From Pseudomonas sp. UBA4194 (lineage in GTDB: Bacteria; Pseudomonadota; Gammaproteobacteria; Pseudomonadales; Pseudomonadaceae): a DNA stretch of 64,000 nucleotides. This document shows, one piece after another, positions 25,054 through 33,671 of the stretch. The notes below the pieces were generated by a model. That model was not told the origin of the DNA. It ran no database searches and worked only from the letters and a program-made list of their open reading frames with translations. Both the position numbers and the translations under genes were made by a program. The DNA is taken from assembly GCF_002379585.1 (NCBI RefSeq), contig NZ_DFUE01000030.1, forward strand, positions 47,930 to 111,929. Reading direction: 5' to 3'. How positions within the stretch are numbered: position 1 is the first letter of the stretch; each line of letters opens with the position of its first letter.

Positions 25054-26418
25054 TCAGCGCGAAATACTGGATCTGGTACTTCTGCTTTGTTTGCTGCAGG
25101 CAAACCACATCAGTGCACCGACCAGCAGTGACCCCAATTGCAAAGCGCACGCGTACCAAAGTAATTGCGGGATAGGGGTAAGTCGACTTGTTTGCCCCTG
25201 GCTTAGCGCAATCCCTACCATCACCGCCCCAAGTGCCTGGCCAATGAGTCGCGCAGCACTGAGCAGCGCGGCCGTGCGTGCAGAATGTTGCGCGATGGCA
25301 TTGGTGAGGATTTCCCGGTTGTTAGGAGACTGAAACAAGCCAAAGCCGATCCCGCACAGGGCGGTGCGCCATATGATGTCAATGGGTTGGGCGTTGGCAG
25401 GAAGGCTGGCAAGCGCTGCCAGGCCCAAGGCCAATATTGAGATACCTGCACAGGCCACAGCGCGAGGACTCCCTCGGTCTGCCCATTTGCCGGCGCATGG
25501 CCCGATGAGGGCTGTCGCAAGTGGCCACGCGACGAACAATCCCGCTGCGGCCATCGGGCTGAATCCCAGTTCTTGCTGGAATGCCAGTGGGAGGGCGATG
25601 AAGGCGCAGCTTTGCCCGATAAAAGCGATGACCGACGCCATAAGGGCGTAGTCCAAGCGCAGATTGGAGAACAGGCTCAGGGGCAATATCGGTGAATGGG
25701 TCCGATGCTGATGCCAGATGAAAATACTGGCCAATAACAGTCCGGGGACGCCTAGCCAAGTGCTTTCGGGACTCAAATACCATTTCAGTAGCACGCTCGC
25801 GGTGCCGATGAGCAGCAAGGCACCCACCCCGTCGAAGCGACTGCCGATGGACCGCTTTTCTGGTAGATACACCCAGCCGAGCCACAGCGCAGACAGAGCA
25901 AGAAGCGGACTCAGGGCAAACAGCCAGCGCCATGAAAGGAACGTCAGAATCAACCCGCTGATGGCTGGGCCCGTTGTCGTCGCCACGGCAACGAACAGAG
26001 CATTGAAGCCCAGTGCCGACCCCAACAGCTTTGCCGGGAAAATTTCTCGTAGCAGCACTAGCGAGCTGCACATGATGGCGGCACTGGCGCAGCCCTGAAT
26101 TGCACGCAGAACAATCATCTCCCAGAGTTCGCTACTGAGGGCGCAGCCGGTAGCAGTCAGGGCAAACGTCAGCAAACCGGCGTAAAAGACTCGGCGATGG
26201 CCAAGTACGTCCCCCACAGCAGCGCAGGGCAGAATGGCAATTGAACAAGCCAGCAGGTTTGCTTTGCTCAGCCACAACACATCGCCGATACCCAGCCCAA
26301 GGCTATCGGCGATGGTCGGCAGGGCCAGGTTGATGGCGCTCATGTCCAGAACGGCAATGACCGTAGCCAGTATCAGTGCCGAAAAAGCCCAGCGCCGTTG
26401 ACTTCGATCAAGGCTCAA
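25054..26418 (-). CDS. MFS transporter of the DHA2 (EmrB/QacA) type
   Basis: A 454-residue transporter with about 14 hydrophobic segments. TM1 has LDMSAINLALPTIADSLG, the DHA2 motif; GDVLGHRRVFYAG matches the A-motif, and TM5 has TTGPAISGLILTFLSWRWLF, the antiporter C-motif. It is likely an efflux pump. The frame opens with TTG at 26418, overlapping the TGA of the GntR gene (TTGA), so the two are coupled. No ATG occurs early enough to serve instead. It may export a toxic intermediate or analogue of the compound handled by the divergent operon. Confidence 0.8.
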   Translation of the reverse strand: MSLDRSQRRWAFSALILATVIAVLDMSAINLALPTIADSLGLGIGDVLWLSKANLLACSIAILPCAAVGDVLGHRRVFYAGLLTFALTATGCALSSELWEMIVLRAIQGCASAAIMCSSLVLLREIFPAKLLGSALGFNALFVAVATTTGPAISGLILTFLSWRWLFALSPLLALSALWLGWVYLPEKRSIGSRFDGVGALLLIGTASVLLKWYLSPESTWLGVPGLLLASIFIWHQHRTHSPILPLSLFSNLRLDYALMASVIAFIGQSCAFIALPLAFQQELGFSPMAAAGLFVAWPLATALIGPCAGKWADRGSPRAVACAGISILALGLAALASLPANAQPIDIIWRTALCGIGFGLFQSPNNREILTNAIAQHSARTAALLSAARLIGQALGAVMVGIALSQGQTSRLTPIPQLLWYACALQLGSLLVGALMWFACSKQSRSTRSSISR

Positions 26419-27104
26419 CGTGCGAGCCAGATGTCTGCACCACGCTCGATCAAGCCCTTGGCGGTCTGTAGGAAGTGGGCACCGATAAGCTCGATCGTGA
26501 GTTCGATATCACGACGGGTCACGGCATCGAGCAGGTGCCTATGCTCGTCGTCGAGATCGCGCTCATCATGATGAATCATGGACGCAGCGATCAGGCGATA
26601 GCGTTCGCCCTGAACGTGCAGTTGTCCGCGTAGCTTGAGCAGCCAAGGGCTGTCACAGGCAGAAATGATGGTGTCATGAAAATGATTGTGCGCGCTGTAC
26701 CAGGCCGTTGAGGGTAGGGCCTGGCGATGACCGTCACGGGCGGGCGTGTGCATCAGGCGATGATAGGCACCGACCACGGCAGACTCCCATTCAACGTCAC
26801 CGAGCGTTAGCGAACGTCGAATGCACAGCCCTTCGATGTCGATGCGTACATGGGTCAGGTCGAGCAGTTCGGACGCAGACATCGGCGCCACTCTGAAACC
26901 ACGTTGGGGTGTAGCGACTACCAGATTCTCGGCACTCAGCCGCGTCAGGGCCTCGCGTACCACGCCAGTACTGACGTGCATTTCATCGCTCATCAGACTG
27001 ATTTTCAGCTTTTCACCCGGTTTCAGCTGACCTGTCACCAGTCTCACACGCAGGTGTTGATACACGGTTTCGATGACCCCGAGAGGGGATTTGGTAATGG
27101 TCAT
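26415..27104 (-). CDS. GntR-family regulator with FCD ligand domain
   Basis: A 229-residue regulator. The N-terminal winged helix (about 8-75) contains LKISLMSDEMHVSTGVVREALTRLSAENLV, and the C-terminal all-helical FCD domain has HNHFHDTIISAC and DEHRHLLDAVTRRD, supplying His/Asp metal-ligand positions. FCD regulators usually sense a carboxylate that is a substrate of nearby catabolic genes. The gene is divergent from the OprD-ABC-monooxygenase operon and coupled to the DHA2 exporter, so it probably controls both. An AT-rich dyad at 27221-27253 is a candidate operator. Confidence 0.88.
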   Translation of the reverse strand: MTITKSPLGVIETVYQHLRVRLVTGQLKPGEKLKISLMSDEMHVSTGVVREALTRLSAENLVVATPQRGFRVAPMSASELLDLTHVRIDIEGLCIRRSLTLGDVEWESAVVGAYHRLMHTPARDGHRQALPSTAWYSAHNHFHDTIISACDSPWLLKLRGQLHVQGERYRLIAASMIHHDERDLDDEHRHLLDAVTRRDIELTIELIGAHFLQTAKGLIERGADIWLAR

Positions 27105-27220
27105 GCTCAGCTGTCCGTGTCTGGTTCGCCGCGATGGGCCGCCTTGAAGAGCGGTGTATTGCCGCACATTTTGCCTCAAAGCCCCAACGCAGGCTCCTGC
27201 AAAAAAAGCATATGCTCAGA

Positions 27221-27253
27221 ATAAATTAACATTTCATAAAAAAATTAATTTTA
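27221..27253. promoter_or_regulatory. AT-rich interrupted dyad between the GntR regulator and the oprD-led operon
   Basis: AAATTAA (27223-27229) and TTAATTT (27245-27251) are inverted repeats separated by 15 bases, in the most AT-rich stretch of this divergent region. Position suits a promoter or operator for both directions. Confidence 0.4.
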
Positions 27254-27353
27254 TCTAGAGTCTCCTCCTGCCGCTTATGGCACGAGACCTAATTGGCTAA
27301 TTCGACAACGGAACGCTCAGGTCAACTACCCACCAGGAAGTTGGAGTTATCCG

Positions 27354-28685
27354 TTGAGCAAGTATTTACCTGCGGCGATTTTTTCCGGAGCCGCCGTCAT
27401 GGGTGTCAATGCACCGCTTCATGCTGCCGGTTTTCTGGCTGACAGCAAAGCTACGCTAGAGCTGCGTAACTTCTACATCGACCGCGACAACCGTAGCGGG
27501 GCAGCCGCACCCTCGCGGCAATCCGAATGGGGACAAGGCTTCATTCTCGATTACCGGTCAGGGTTCACCGAGGGGACCATCGGTTTTGGTATCGATGCAT
27601 TGGGCCTGTTGGGTGTTCATCTGGATTCAGGCAAAGGTACCCACTACAACCCCACCAGCAGCAACCGAGGCGGTCAGGTATTTCCTACGGGCGATGACGG
27701 TCGAGCGGTAAACGAATTTTCCAGCCTGGGACCCACTGTCAAGGCGCGTGTCAGTCGCACCGAGCTCAGGCTGGGGACACTTCGCCCTACGCTGCCGGTG
27801 GTGACCTACAACGATGGCCGCATGCTGCCGCAAACTTATGAAGGCGGGCAGATAACCTCTCGTGAGATAGATAAGCTCACATTGACGGCGGGCAAGCTCA
27901 CCCAAGCCAAAGGGCGAAACTCTACCGACAATCAGGGTCTTTCGATCCTGGGCGCCAACAACGCCCGCACCGGCCAGTTCGTGAACAGTTTCCTGTTCGC
28001 CGGCGCCGATTACGCTGTCTCCAAAGATCTCACGGCCCAGTATTACTACGGAAAACTGGAGGATTTCTACGTCCAGCATTTCGTTGGCCTGACCCATCGC
28101 GCCCAGCTGCCAGTGGGAGCGCTGAAGACCGATATCCGGGGGTTCATCAGCGACTCTACAGGCAAGAATGCGAGCCAGGCCGGACGGTCGCAGGGCTACG
28201 TCAGTAACGGCTATGGCAACTCTGGCGAAGTGGACAATCGGGCCTGGAGCGCCGTGTTCACCTATTCGCTGGCGGGACATTCGCTGGGGCTGGGTTATCA
28301 GCGCCTGACGGGAAGCAGCGATACGCCATTCATGACCATGGGTGATGGCGTCCGCGCCTATCTCACCACCGACCGCAGCCTCAATACCTTTCAGCATGCT
28401 GGCGAGCGGACTTTGATTGCGACCTATGGCTACGACTTTGCCAGCGCCGGATTGCCGGGGTTGAAACTGTCGGCCGACTACCTCAAAGGCACCGACATTG
28501 CCACCGCCTCGGGAGCCGCCCACGAGTGGTATCGCGGCACCTCACTCGAGTACACGGTGCAAACGGGTTCGTTCAAAGGGGTCAATCTGATCTGGCGCAA
28601 TGGTTCGTTCCGCTCGGCGTTGAGCGGTACCCGGGACGTTGACGAAAGTCGGGTGATCGTCAGCTACACCCTGGCCCTGCTCTGA
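27354..28685 (+). CDS. OprD-family outer-membrane porin of the catabolic operon
   Basis: A 443-residue porin with a signal peptide ending LHA|AG. OprD signatures follow: FLADSKATLELRNFYIDRD, EWGQGFILDYRSGFTEGTIGFGIDALGLLGVHLDSG and RMLPQTYEGGQITSREIDKL. The start is a TTG at 27354 with GGAG 8 bases upstream; the next ATG would remove half the signal peptide. It should admit the compound taken up by the ABC importer encoded immediately downstream (41 bp gap). It probably prefers an acidic substrate, as many OprD paralogues do; that is inference. Confidence 0.9.
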   Translation: MSKYLPAAIFSGAAVMGVNAPLHAAGFLADSKATLELRNFYIDRDNRSGAAAPSRQSEWGQGFILDYRSGFTEGTIGFGIDALGLLGVHLDSGKGTHYNPTSSNRGGQVFPTGDDGRAVNEFSSLGPTVKARVSRTELRLGTLRPTLPVVTYNDGRMLPQTYEGGQITSREIDKLTLTAGKLTQAKGRNSTDNQGLSILGANNARTGQFVNSFLFAGADYAVSKDLTAQYYYGKLEDFYVQHFVGLTHRAQLPVGALKTDIRGFISDSTGKNASQAGRSQGYVSNGYGNSGEVDNRAWSAVFTYSLAGHSLGLGYQRLTGSSDTPFMTMGDGVRAYLTTDRSLNTFQHAGERTLIATYGYDFASAGLPGLKLSADYLKGTDIATASGAAHEWYRGTSLEYTVQTGSFKGVNLIWRNGSFRSALSGTRDVDESRVIVSYTLALL

Positions 28686-28726
28686 CCGTCTCAGCCCTTA
28701 TCACCCGCCTTCAGCGAGAGCTCCCG

Positions 28727-30457
28727 ATGTCAATCACCAAACCCGTCGCATTGCGGCAAACATCATCCCGTCAGACACGATACCTGACGCTCGAGGGTGT
28801 GCTGTATGGCGTGTTGCTGGTGGGTTTCCTGGCGCTGACGCTACTGCCTTTGCTGGCCGTGATACAGGGCAGTTTCGAAAGCCAGATCGAGGGAACGCAG
28901 GGCTTCACACTGCAAGGTTGGCAGGCGCTTTTCAATGAGCCGAGAATCCTGACTGCACTGGGCAATACGCTGGGCCTGACGCTGACCAGCCAGCTGATTG
29001 CCATGCCGGTCAGCATCGGCCTGGCCTGGCTATTGGGTCGTACCGACTTGCCAGGTCGCGGCTGGCTGGAGTTCGCATTCTGGGTATCGTTCTTTCTGCC
29101 GGCGCTAGCCGTGGTGCAGGGCTGGACGCTGCTGCTGGACCCTAATAACGGGCTGCTCAATCGCTGGCTGATGCAGGCTTTCGGTCTGAGCCAGGCGCCG
29201 CTGGATATCTACAGCTGGGGCGGGATCGTATTCGCCCATCTGGCGACCACCACTGTTTCGGCCAAGGTCATGATGCTCACGCCCGCATTCAAAAGCATGG
29301 ATGCGCGCTATGAAGAAGCCGCACTCGTGGCTGGCGACAGCCGCTTCAAAGCGCTGTGCAGAGTGACCTTGCCACTTCTGAAACCGGCGCTGATCGTCAC
29401 GGCAATCATGGGTGTGATACGTGGCCTGGAATCGTTTGAAATCGAACTGGTGCTGGGTGCTCCCAAGCGTATTGATGTCTACAGCACCCTGATCTACGAC
29501 ATGACTCGCTACGACCCGATCAATTTCGCCAGCGCCTTTGCCTTGGGCATTCTGATCGTCGCGATCATGGGGCTACTGGCTATCGCTTCACGCAGAAGCA
29601 CTCGCCAAGGTCATCACGTGACCGTCTCCGGCCAGGCCAAGACCGCGGTCATGAACCTGGGTAGATGGCGCTGGCCGCTCGGCCTGCTGGTGGGGCTGTT
29701 CGCGTTGTTGCTGACCGTGGTGCCGCTGGCGTTTCTGGTCACCAGCAGCCTGATGCGCCGATTCGGGTTTTTCAACCTGGATGAGGTCTGGACGCTTGAG
29801 CATTGGCGAAGTGTGGTGGGTGACCCGAGCTTCACGGATTCGGTCATCAATACCCTCACCATCGCTTCGGGTAGCGCGGCCTTCGCGGCAACCCTGAGCC
29901 TGGTGGTGGCCTACACCATCGTGCGTTCCCGGCGTGCCGGGCGGGCCCTGCTTGAGTTCGCCGCCTGGATTCCGTTCAGCATTCCCGGCGTACTGGCCTC
30001 CCTGGCGATGCTCTGGCTGATTCTGCACAGCGGCATTGACTGGCTATACGGCTCCACCCTCAGCCTGGTGATTACCGTTGGCCTGGCGTCGGTCACCTTG
30101 GGCGTGCAGTTGATTCGCAGCCAATTGTTGCAGATCAATCGCGAGCTCGAAGAGGCCGCGTGGGTCAGTGGCGCACCGCCCTGGAAATCCGTGCTGACCA
30201 TCGTCATTCCGCTGTGTGCCCGTTCCATCGTAGTGGTTGCGGTGATGGCGTTCGTCACGGCTGCGCGGGACATCAGCCACCTGGCACTGCTGGTCAGCAG
30301 TGACAACCGACCGCTGTCGATGCTGCAACTGGAATACATCGCCGAGGGCCGTAACGAGGCCTCTGCAGTGATTGGCGTGATCATCGCGCTGATCGCCATC
30401 TGCGCCGCACTCATCGCTCGCCGCCTGGGCTATCGCCCCGAAACCAGACAGGTCTGA
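28727..30457 (+). CDS. ABC importer permease, two fused domains (Fe3+/ThiP type)
   Basis: A 576-residue inner-membrane protein with two six-helix permease domains in one chain. Each carries an EAA loop for ATPase docking: EEAALVAGDSRFKALCRVTL in the first half and EEAAWVSGAPPWKSVLTIVI in the second. This architecture is that of FbpB/AfuB/ThiP importers for ferric iron, thiamine and some organic anions such as 2-aminoethylphosphonate. Here the operon context favours an organic substrate. It is separated by 2 bp from the ATPase gene. Confidence 0.9.
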   Translation: MSITKPVALRQTSSRQTRYLTLEGVLYGVLLVGFLALTLLPLLAVIQGSFESQIEGTQGFTLQGWQALFNEPRILTALGNTLGLTLTSQLIAMPVSIGLAWLLGRTDLPGRGWLEFAFWVSFFLPALAVVQGWTLLLDPNNGLLNRWLMQAFGLSQAPLDIYSWGGIVFAHLATTTVSAKVMMLTPAFKSMDARYEEAALVAGDSRFKALCRVTLPLLKPALIVTAIMGVIRGLESFEIELVLGAPKRIDVYSTLIYDMTRYDPINFASAFALGILIVAIMGLLAIASRRSTRQGHHVTVSGQAKTAVMNLGRWRWPLGLLVGLFALLLTVVPLAFLVTSSLMRRFGFFNLDEVWTLEHWRSVVGDPSFTDSVINTLTIASGSAAFAATLSLVVAYTIVRSRRAGRALLEFAAWIPFSIPGVLASLAMLWLILHSGIDWLYGSTLSLVITVGLASVTLGVQLIRSQLLQINRELEEAAWVSGAPPWKSVLTIVIPLCARSIVVVAVMAFVTAARDISHLALLVSSDNRPLSMLQLEYIAEGRNEASAVIGVIIALIAICAALIARRLGYRPETRQV

Positions 30458-30459
30458 TC

Positions 30460-31539
30460 ATGCTGGAAATTCGTCATATCGTTAAATCCTTCGAAGGCAA
30501 TCGAGTCCTCGACGATCTGTCGCTGGATATCCGTCAGGGCGAGATTTTTACGCTGCTGGGCGCCAGCGGCTGCGGCAAGACCACCTTGTTGCGAATCCTC
30601 GCCGGCCTGGAAAGCCCGGATGAGGGAGGGCTGTATTTTCACGGCCAGCCATGGGTCGACACTGCCGCTGGTACCTTCTTGGTGCCGCAGAAGCGGGGGG
30701 TAGGCCTGGTGTTCCAGAGCTATGCGGTGTGGCCGCATCTGAGCGTTTTCGACAACGTTGCCTATCCGCTGCGCAACCAGAAAGTACCCAAGGCACAGAT
30801 CCGCGAAAGAGTGCTGGGCATACTCGAGACCGTGGGGCTGGGCGGCTATGACCAGCGCGCAACCCACCAGCTCAGTGGCGGGCAGCAACAGCGCGTGGCG
30901 ATGGCGCGCGCACTGGTCGGCGACCCCGCGCTGTTGCTGCTCGATGAACCCTTCAGCAACCTGGATATCGGGTTGCGCAAGCAACTGCGCCACGAACTCA
31001 AGGATCTGCAGAAACGTCTGGGTCTGACGGTCGTGTTGGTCACCCACGATCAAGACGATGCCTTTGCACTATCCGACCGCATCGCGGTGCTACGTGCTGG
31101 TCGCGTCGAACAGATCGGCAGCGCCGAACAGATCCATGACCAGCCGGCCACATCGTTCGTTCAGCAATTCGTCGGCAGAGGTACGCAACTTCAGGGTCGG
31201 CTGCTGGACGGTGGCAATCGAGCCAGGCTTGCCAACGCCGTGGTCGATCTGGCGCAGCCGCTCGTACAGGCGGTGGACTCACCTGTGACCTTGTGGGTAC
31301 GCCCCGACGCCGTGGCACTAAAACCTGCGGGTTCACGCCCAGGCGATGAGGTGCGTGCCCAGGTCACTCACAGCATTTTCGCCGGTGATCGCTACGAGAC
31401 CCACGTCCAGCTCGAAGACGGTCAGCAGCTCATGGCGTATCAGCCACGTAACCATTGCAGCGCGCCCGGGACCTGGGTCGACGTCTTTTTCTCCTCCAAT
31501 CCACACGCCAGCCTGCTGGCCACTCAGGTGTCATCTTGA
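30460..31539 (+). CDS. ABC importer ATPase
   Basis: A 359-residue ATP-binding subunit. Walker A is GASGCGKTT (about 34-42), the Q-loop region lies at VGLVFQSYAVWPHLSVFDNV, the signature is LSGGQQQRVAMARAL, and Walker B is LLLLDEPFSNLD with the following H-loop LVTHDQDDA. A C-terminal TOBE-like domain follows (WVRPDAVALKPAG), as in CysA/PotA/FbpC-type importers. It energises the fused permease encoded upstream. The TGA overlaps the ATG of the binding-protein gene by one base (TGATG). Confidence 0.95.
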   Translation: MLEIRHIVKSFEGNRVLDDLSLDIRQGEIFTLLGASGCGKTTLLRILAGLESPDEGGLYFHGQPWVDTAAGTFLVPQKRGVGLVFQSYAVWPHLSVFDNVAYPLRNQKVPKAQIRERVLGILETVGLGGYDQRATHQLSGGQQQRVAMARALVGDPALLLLDEPFSNLDIGLRKQLRHELKDLQKRLGLTVVLVTHDQDDAFALSDRIAVLRAGRVEQIGSAEQIHDQPATSFVQQFVGRGTQLQGRLLDGGNRARLANAVVDLAQPLVQAVDSPVTLWVRPDAVALKPAGSRPGDEVRAQVTHSIFAGDRYETHVQLEDGQQLMAYQPRNHCSAPGTWVDVFFSSNPHASLLATQVSS

Positions 31540-32627
31540 TGAAATCGATCAGCCGTACATGGGTACTGGGCAGCGCCATTCTTGCCCTGTCGCATATCAG
31601 CGTCAGCCACGCCGAAGACTGGAATCAGGTGGTGGCCGCGGCGGAAAAAGAGGGCAAGTTGACCCTGCTTGGCCCGGTCATCCAGCCTTATCGCCAGGCT
31701 ATCGAGCAGTTTCAGGCCGCTTACCCGAAAATCCAGCTGCAATACACCGGCGTAACCTCGCCCGAGTTCGAAGCGCGTATCCGCAATGAGCGGCGGGTGA
31801 ATCGATACCTGTGGGACGTCACCGTACTGGGCTTCAGTGGTTCGACCTTCACCCAGCAGTTGCCTGATGGCTGGTACGACCCGATCCGGCCATTGATCGT
31901 CAAACCCGAAGTCCTTGCAAACGAGCATTGGCTGGGTGGCTTCGCGGCAGGCTTTCTCGACAACCAGCAGAAGTACATCTACGCCTTCCAGGCTGGCAAG
32001 CAGAACAACGTCAACATCGACCGCACTGCCGTTCCGGAATCCGAACTCAAAACCCTGGACGATCTGCTTGATCCGAAGTGGAAAGGCAAGATCGCCATTC
32101 TCGACCCGCGCACCCGGGGCAGCGGCCACCTGATCACGTTGCTGCAGACTACCCTGGGTACGGAAAAAGCTCAGCAGTTTCTTACCCAGCAACAGCCGGT
32201 GATTGCCGCAACCAATCGTCAGCTGGCTGACTGGGTTGCGCAGGGCGCCTATCCCATCACTTCCGGGCTCAGCCCTTCCGAGATCGCCAGCCTCAAGGAG
32301 CAAGGACTGGCCCAATCGGTCGAGGCGCTGAAAACCCCACCTGAGCAAACGGCCTGGACACCGGGTTGGGGCGCAATTGCCTTGTTGCACAAGCCGCCTC
32401 ACCCCAATGCTGCAAAGGTGTTCGTCAACTGGTTCCTGTCGCAACCTGCTCAGGCGGATTGGGCCAAGCGGGGTTTCGTCAACTCACGGCGCACCGATGT
32501 TGCTCCAGGCTTGCCGGTAAGTGCGTTGACGGCGGAGGCGTTCGAGAAAGGCCTGACCTTCAACTCCGAAGCCAACGCCGGCAAGGCCCAACAGGCCACG
32601 GAACTGGCCCAGAAGGCGCTGCAATGA
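31539..32627 (+). CDS. periplasmic binding protein of the ABC importer (class FbpA / extracellular family 1)
   Basis: A 362-residue secreted protein with a signal peptide cleaved at about SHA|EDW. The mature N-terminus EDWNQVVAAAEKEGKLTLLG and the PDGWYDPIRPLI, KWKGKIAILDPRTRGSGHLI and GWGAIALLHKPPHPNAAKVFVNWFLS segments match the Fe3+/organic-anion binding-protein group. The FbpA tyrosine pair for iron is not obvious, which favours an organic ligand. The ATG overlaps the ATPase stop, and its own stop overlaps a 13-codon mini-ORF leading into the next gene. Confidence 0.88.
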   Translation: MKSISRTWVLGSAILALSHISVSHAEDWNQVVAAAEKEGKLTLLGPVIQPYRQAIEQFQAAYPKIQLQYTGVTSPEFEARIRNERRVNRYLWDVTVLGFSGSTFTQQLPDGWYDPIRPLIVKPEVLANEHWLGGFAAGFLDNQQKYIYAFQAGKQNNVNIDRTAVPESELKTLDDLLDPKWKGKIAILDPRTRGSGHLITLLQTTLGTEKAQQFLTQQQPVIAATNRQLADWVAQGAYPITSGLSPSEIASLKEQGLAQSVEALKTPPEQTAWTPGWGAIALLHKPPHPNAAKVFVNWFLSQPAQADWAKRGFVNSRRTDVAPGLPVSALTAEAFEKGLTFNSEANAGKAQQATELAQKALQ

Positions 32628-32665
32628 ATGCGCAATTGAGCATTGCCTCGCAGGCGGCGGCATGA
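32624..32665 (+). CDS. 13-codon coupling mini-ORF
   Basis: ATGAATGCGC... encodes MNAQLSIASQAAA. Its ATG overlaps the stop of the binding-protein gene (ATGA) and its stop overlaps the ATG of the next gene (ATGA). It shares the 13-mer AATTGAGCATTGC (32634-32646) with the start of the next gene (32678-32690). It could pass ribosomes across the gap or be a duplication relic. Confidence 0.4.
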   Translation: MNAQLSIASQAAA

Positions 32666-33642
32666 GCCAGTCCACCGAATTGAGCATTGCGCTGGCCAAC
32701 TTCGATCGGCACTTGCCGTTCTTTCTTGGCTGGCTGCCCACATCGGAAGGTTTTCATCTAAAGGCACTGGATGTCGGCATGAGCCCGCCGGGCCGTGATG
32801 GCGGTGATCGTCATGGGCGCATGCTGCGTGACCGCGAGTTCGACATCGCCGAGGTGTCACTGGCCTCTTATATTCTGGCCAAGGCGCAGGGCGCGGCCTT
32901 CACCGCCGTGCCGGTATTTCCCAGGCGCCTGTTCAGTGCCAATCATATTTATGTGAATACGCGCTCCGGCATCCAGACGCCTGCTGATTTACGGGGTCGG
33001 CGTATCGCTATCCGTGGCTGGCAGGTGAGCCTGTCGGTGTTGGCCAAAGGCGATCTGAAAACCCGCCATGGTGTCGACTGGCAAGACATCGACTGGGTGG
33101 TTCAGGACGCCGAGCAGGTCGCGCTGAGCGACTCACGCCTGCGCTTGAACCGAATGCCTCAAGGCACCAGCGGCGCAGAGTTGCTGCTGTCCGGTGAAGT
33201 CGACGCCTTCATTGATCCCAAGCCTCCCCGAGCGATCCTGGACGGGCAGGGCGGGGTACGTAACCTGTTCGCCGATCAGCGTCGTGAATGCCTGGATTAC
33301 TTTCAGCAGCGCCGGTGCTTTCCCGCCATGCACCTGCTGGTCATTCGCGATGACGTTGCGCGACGCTTCCCGCAACTGCCGGCCTACCTGATGCACGCCT
33401 GGGACGATGCCCAGGCCAAGACCCGGCAGATCTACGAAGACTACGCCTATACCAGCATGCCGCTGGGACGACTGGCCTGGGAGCAAAGCCAGCGGGATTT
33501 TGGCGATCGATTGTTCCCCGCCGGATTACAGGCCAACCGCGACAACCTTGAGTGGTTCATCGATTACCTGGTCGACCAACTGCTGCTGCCTGAACCTGTC
33601 GCGGTTGAGCAGCTTTTCCACGCCTCGGTTTTGCGCAGTTGA
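32662..33642 (+). CDS. 4,5-dihydroxyphthalate decarboxylase (Pht5)-like protein
   Basis: A 326-residue protein with the periplasmic-binding-protein-like fold shared by Pht5 decarboxylases. It shows SEGFHLKALDVGM, REFDIAEVSLASYILAKAQG, AVPVFPRRLFSANHIYVNTR and IQTPADLRGRRIAIRG, close to the Pht5 pattern. There is no signal peptide or lipobox, so it should be cytoplasmic and enzymatic rather than a second binding protein. Known members remove a carboxylate from dihydroxylated aromatic diacids. This suggests the pathway substrate carries an aromatic or heterocyclic carboxylate. Substrate unknown. Confidence 0.7.
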   Translation: MSQSTELSIALANFDRHLPFFLGWLPTSEGFHLKALDVGMSPPGRDGGDRHGRMLRDREFDIAEVSLASYILAKAQGAAFTAVPVFPRRLFSANHIYVNTRSGIQTPADLRGRRIAIRGWQVSLSVLAKGDLKTRHGVDWQDIDWVVQDAEQVALSDSRLRLNRMPQGTSGAELLLSGEVDAFIDPKPPRAILDGQGGVRNLFADQRRECLDYFQQRRCFPAMHLLVIRDDVARRFPQLPAYLMHAWDDAQAKTRQIYEDYAYTSMPLGRLAWEQSQRDFGDRLFPAGLQANRDNLEWFIDYLVDQLLLPEPVAVEQLFHASVLRS

Positions 33643-33671
33643 TGCGCGCCCTTTCATTTCTGGAGACACCC

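Noticed and set aside
28727..32627. Ferric-iron importer as the function of the ABC genes
   Set aside because: The subunits are of the FbpABC fold class, but there is no Fur-like box and the genes are embedded with catabolic enzymes and an OprD porin, so an organic ligand is more likely.
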